This document shows, one piece after another, positions 14,074 through 16,560 of a stretch of DNA of 16,560 nt. How positions within the stretch are numbered: position 1 is the first letter of the stretch; every line of letters begins with the position of its first letter. Under the pieces are notes generated by a model. That model was not told the DNA's origin. It did no database searches and saw only the letters and a list, made by a program, of their open reading frames with translations. The position numbers and the translations under genes are program-made. Origin of the DNA: an uncultured Peptococcaceae bacterium (GTDB lineage Bacteria; Bacillota; Peptococcia; Peptococcales; Peptococcaceae); the NCBI GenBank assembly GCA_902492275.1, contig CABUKW010000054.1:1-16560 (forward strand). The letters run 5' to 3'.

Positions 14074-15249
14074 TTAGCTGGACTTGCTGATTTCTGCAAA
14101 ATAAAAATCCAGCGTATTCTGCGGCATACTTTCCGCCACAATCCCATGCACATTCAGCATCACGCTGCCCGCATAGGCTTCTCCCACTCTGTTTACGCCC
14201 CGTCCTACGCTCCAGCCAATGGCAACGGCAGGCTGGATTTGCTGTCTGTTTTCGCTAAAATTGTCCACTACCAACGGCGTATCTAAGCAATAACAGCTCT
14301 CCACTGTATCAGAAATTCCGGTCGCCCAGCCGGCTAAAGCGCCGACATAGGTTGCCTGACAATCGGCAATCACAGCCGCTGTCGCTGCACAGTTCACAAT
14401 GGTACCGGCATGAACGCCTGCAATGCCGCCTAATGCTGGCCCATTTTTGGCGGCATTGCCAGAAGTAGCGCCGGAAATGCTTCCACTGCTGCGGCAATTG
14501 CTAATCACGCCGCGATTTTGCATACCTACAATGCCTCCGGCTTCCGCCATGCCGCTGACGCTCTCAGCCCGCACACAAGCTTTGCTGGAACACCAGAGAA
14601 TTCGCTGCCGGTAGGTATTGCCGCCAATACCGCCCACAAAAATATTGGCCTCCCGATGGGTTGTGCGCCCCTCAATGACGCCGGTTACATGCACCTGCTC
14701 CACCAGTGCCTGCGAAATGTAGCCAGCTAAGCCTGCCACATACAAGCTCTGTCCGCCAACTACATGAAACTCTACTGCAAGCTGCAAATTGCGTACCTCG
14801 GCATACTCCTCCAGCACGCCAAAAAAACCGAAATAGAAATTGGCTTCCTGTCCAATAGAATCCTGATAGGGCATTTCTGCGGTGCCAATCTTTAAACCGG
14901 AAATGGTGTGATATTGCCCGTCAAAATGGCCGTTAAAGGCATATTCGCCTTCTCCCACAGGGATCCAGTCACCGCCATGCAAATGAATATCACAGTCCAA
15001 CCGAATATAAAGGCCCCGATAATCCATGCTGTCTGTCAGAGATACTGCAAAGGCCCGCAATTGTTCTTCTGTTTGAATTTGAAACGGATCCGCCTGCGTA
15101 CCTGTGCCGCCGGCAAACAGAAACGCTATATCCAGCAGAGCAAGACCAGTATCCAAGCCATAACAATTCCAATTTGACGGCATGTTCTGTTTCTCGCTGA
15201 TTGTTGTATCCTCCGAACTGTACGCTTGTTTCATCCAATCTAAAAGCAT
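14074..15249 (-). CDS. GLUG-repeat beta-helix-like protein
   Basis: A 391-residue protein of repeat type. After a unique N-terminus (1-47) comes GGTGTQADPFQIQTEEQLRAF (47-67, the segment that usually opens such proteins), a WIPVGE/FNGHFDGQYHTISGL unit (95-119), and five GLUG-like repeats with cores VAGLAG (171), VGGIGG (205), AGGIVG (238), LGGIAG (273) and VGALAG (302). Such repeats form short beta-coils in surface or secreted proteins. Yet no signal peptide, anchor or sorting motif is visible: the only hydrophobic stretch, about 34-48, is internal and short. Cysteines are frequent (10 or so), unusual for an exported protein of an anaerobe. The start at ATG 15249 is secure, with AGGAGG about 7 nt upstream. 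It stands alone with AT-rich flanks. The function is unknown; horizontal acquisition is possible but not shown. Confidence 0.8.
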   Translation of the reverse strand: MLLDWMKQAYSSEDTTISEKQNMPSNWNCYGLDTGLALLDIAFLFAGGTGTQADPFQIQTEEQLRAFAVSLTDSMDYRGLYIRLDCDIHLHGGDWIPVGEGEYAFNGHFDGQYHTISGLKIGTAEMPYQDSIGQEANFYFGFFGVLEEYAEVRNLQLAVEFHVVGGQSLYVAGLAGYISQALVEQVHVTGVIEGRTTHREANIFVGGIGGNTYRQRILWCSSKACVRAESVSGMAEAGGIVGMQNRGVISNCRSSGSISGATSGNAAKNGPALGGIAGVHAGTIVNCAATAAVIADCQATYVGALAGWATGISDTVESCYCLDTPLVVDNFSENRQQIQPAVAIGWSVGRGVNRVGEAYAGSVMLNVHGIVAESMPQNTLDFYFAEISKSS

Positions 15250-15523
15250 TTACATTCCTCCTGACAAATGAAGATTTTTAATTTTATCTGCGTATGCGTT
15301 GTCTATTATGACGATAAAATTCACGATCAAAAGATAGAATATCTACATTCTTATAAGCAATCGCTAATATATCGTGAAAAATATAACGACTAGCTTAGCG
15401 CTAATCGTTATATTCAAATTTTGGTTTAGTATAGCATATTATCATATATTTTTCAATACTTTTTATTGATTTCGCACATTATTTTTGTTATTGGCAATTA
15501 CACTGTGCATACTACGCAATCAC
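15250..15523. other. AT-rich intergenic stretch with inverted repeats
   Basis: No gene is seen. It holds the upstream region of the GLUG gene, including an inverted repeat TTCACGAT (15320-15327) / ATCGTGAA (15371-15378), a smaller AGATA-GAA-TATCT dyad (15332-15344), and the long hairpin at 15380-15414. No promoter of the GLUG gene could be placed with confidence. Confidence 0.6.
15376..15414 (-). terminator. Probable terminator after the RibD_C-family gene
   Basis: A long hairpin: AATATAACGA (15380-15389) pairs with 15405-15414, then one C/A mismatch, then TAGC/GCTA and a 5-nt loop. On the minus strand it runs into TATATTTTTCACG, a short U-tract. It lies about 110 bp after the gene's stop. 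The long outer AT stem makes an alternative role (operator or recombination structure) possible. Confidence 0.5.
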
Positions 15524-16246
15524 CTATGCCTTTACTGTGTAACGCAGCCATACAACGCTGTCTTCCAAAACCTCCACCTGCTGTAATTGGAAACTGACCG
15601 GTATATCGGCAGACAGTCCATCCCGCACAGCAAACAATGCCGGTGTATCATTAGAACCATCAGCAGCCGGCGCCAGCACAATGCTGACCTCATCACAAAG
15701 GCCAGCCTGCAAAAATGACCAATTTAACACACCGCCGCCACCTAACATCAGCGTTTCAATATAAAAAAGCTGGTATAACTTTTCCATCAGCAGCTTATAA
15801 TCTAGCCGATCTTCTCCGGCAATGATATAAGAAATATTCAGTTTACGCAGAAATGCTTTGTAGGCGTTGCTGGCTTGGCCTGTCAGCACCTCCAGCACAT
15901 GGGCAGTGGTGTCCACATAAGTAAGCTGATTGCTTTCCCAACCCAATTTTCCAGAAGGGTCTATCGATACATAATACATACCGGCATGGGCATCCGCCAC
16001 AAAGTCGCCCTTCGGCACCAGAGGCGCTGTTTCATCTAAAGCAGGCTTTTTATAAAAGGTAAAATTATCGTCCGTCGTAACACGGCCTGAAAGCCAGCCT
16101 TGATGCCGATAATAGGGTTTGGCGCCAAAAGCGATATTGTAAAAAGCGTCGCTGGCCGCCGCACAAGCAGACGTATCCATGTAGTTGCCCATAATCTTCC
16201 CATCCAGGGAAGTTAGCATATGACAGAAAATATATGGTCGTTTGAT
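15524..16246 (-). CDS. RibD C-terminal / dihydrofolate-reductase-family protein with apparent ATC start
   Basis: A 240-residue cytoplasmic protein of the RibD_C family, which has a dihydrofolate-reductase fold and usually binds NAD(P)H to reduce a riboflavin-pathway or related carbonyl substrate. The N-terminus has HMLTSLDGKIMGNYM and later WLSGRVTTDDNF; the C-terminal nucleotide loop is GGGGVLNWSFLQAGLCDEVS, typical of the family. The first ATG in frame is at 16219 but has no ribosome site and cuts off the conserved strand KRPYIFCH. AGGAGG (16255-16260) lies exactly 8 nt before ATC AAA CGA CCA at 16246, and a TGA sits just upstream of that. I therefore extend to 16246, with ATG 16219 as the fallback. 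It is single, and divergent from a MerR gene that probably controls it through a 19-bp-spacer promoter. The true substrate is unknown. Confidence 0.82.
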   Translation of the reverse strand: MKRPYIFCHMLTSLDGKIMGNYMDTSACAAASDAFYNIAFGAKPYYRHQGWLSGRVTTDDNFTFYKKPALDETAPLVPKGDFVADAHAGMYYVSIDPSGKLGWESNQLTYVDTTAHVLEVLTGQASNAYKAFLRKLNISYIIAGEDRLDYKLLMEKLYQLFYIETLMLGGGGVLNWSFLQAGLCDEVSIVLAPAADGSNDTPALFAVRDGLSADIPVSFQLQQVEVLEDSVVWLRYTVKA

Positions 16247-16262
16247 AGGTCATTCCTCCTCG

Positions 16263-16291
16263 TTGACTTTGTAACTATGGCATGCTACAAT
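16263..16291 (+). promoter_or_regulatory. Probable merR promoter
   Basis: TTGACT (16263-16268), 17-bp spacer, TACAAT (16286-16291), about 92 bp upstream of the merR ATG. Transcription from here runs rightward through the opposing promoter of the RibD_C gene. Confidence 0.6.
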
Positions 16292-16314
16292 GCAGTTGTT
16301 GTTCTCGCAGCTTT

Positions 16315-16345
16315 ATTTTACAACTTAAAGTTCACTTGAAGTCAA
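16315..16345 (-). promoter_or_regulatory. MerR-type promoter of the RibD_C gene with 19-bp spacer and operator dyad
   Basis: Minus strand TTGACT (16340-16345), a 19-bp spacer, TAAAAT (16315-16320). The overlong spacer is the hallmark of MerR-activated promoters. The spacer region holds the near-palindrome ACTTAAAGTTCACTTGAAGT (16323-16342; 16 of 20 positions symmetric), made of two ACTTnAAGT half-units. Confidence 0.72.
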
Positions 16346-16383
16346 TCTGTTTTTACAAATTTTTTACGAATGGAGAAATCGTT

Positions 16384-16560
16384 ATGCCTTATACAGTTGG
16401 AGAAATGGCAAGAAAGATGCAGGTAGCGCCTTCTACCCTGCGTTATTATGACAAAGAAGGCTTACTGCCTTTTGTAGAACGCTCTGAGGGCGGCATCCGC
16501 ATATTTAAAGAAACCGACTTTGAATGGCTGTCTATCATCGAATGCTTAAAGAAAACCGGC
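16384..16560 (+). CDS. MerR-family transcriptional regulator (partial, cut by window end)
   Basis: Only the first 59 residues are present and the gene runs off the window. They form the MerR winged helix-turn-helix: YTVGEMARKMQVAPSTLRYY (3-22), then DKEGLLPFVERSEGGIRIF with the conserved RYYDKEGLL and R-x-F-K wing, and FEWLSIIECLKKTG. MerR regulators bind as dimers in an overlong promoter spacer and untwist it when an effector binds. The lost C-terminus would tell which effector class it belongs to. GGAG lies 8 nt before ATG 16384. It is divergent from the RibD_C gene, whose promoter has exactly the 19-bp spacer expected, so that gene is the likely target and autoregulation is likely too. Confidence 0.93.
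   Translation, partial: MPYTVGEMARKMQVAPSTLRYYDKEGLLPFVERSEGGIRIFKETDFEWLSIIECLKKTG

Noticed and set aside
16065..16253. 62-codon minus-strand frame starting at ATG 16253
   Set aside because: Its ATG is only 1 nt from AGGAGG and the product resembles no family; it is an out-of-frame reading of the RibD_C-family gene.

Overview
The window reads as part of the chromosome of an anaerobic, endospore-forming member of the Bacillota. SpoIIR shows sporulation. HydF shows an oxygen-sensitive [FeFe] hydrogenase. The flavin/iron-sulfur reductase genes, the CxxC-dependent thioredoxin reductase and the NifU-type scaffold fit an anaerobe. Placement within the phylum (Negativicutes or Clostridia) is inference. 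All genes are on the minus strand except spoIIR and a partial merR at the right edge. No tRNA, rRNA, CRISPR array or insertion sequence was seen.

Layout. 1-2500: a minus-strand operon of a small two-cluster ferredoxin, an AprA/fumarate-reductase-like flavoprotein and a truncated MatC-like carrier, with its own promoter. 2505-4798: a LysR regulator, then a thioredoxin reductase fused to a CxxC-less thioredoxin-like domain; each has its own promoter and terminator. 4946-7492: hydF followed by an aspartase-family gene, a two-gene hydrogenase-maturation operon. 7698-8096: a NifU/IscU scaffold. 8218-12297: ftsE, ftsX, a terminator, an S41 carboxy-terminal protease and a MinJ-like polytopic PDZ protein, in the order known around the cell-division loci of Bacillus. 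12490-12978: a YbaK/EbsC deacylase, divergent from spoIIR (13150-13743), which has a sigma-F-like promoter. 13795-13947: a small membrane-protein reading frame interrupted by an in-frame TGA. 14074-15249: a GLUG-repeat protein. 15524-16560: a RibD_C/dihydrofolate-reductase-family gene divergent from a MerR regulator, with a 19-bp-spacer MerR-type promoter between them.

How the genes work together. The LysR-ferredoxin-flavoprotein-carrier set looks like a regulated uptake-and-reduce module for an unidentified anionic substrate. HydF with the aspartase serves H-cluster assembly. FtsEX, the protease and the MinJ-like protein form an envelope/division block. MerR probably switches the RibD_C-family enzyme.

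The oddities most worth checking are the apparent ATC start codon of the RibD_C gene, the TGA-interrupted small ORF, the thioredoxin reductase lacking the NADPH HRRxxxR motif, and the truncated carrier in the reductase operon. No wholly new system could be proven from sequence alone.
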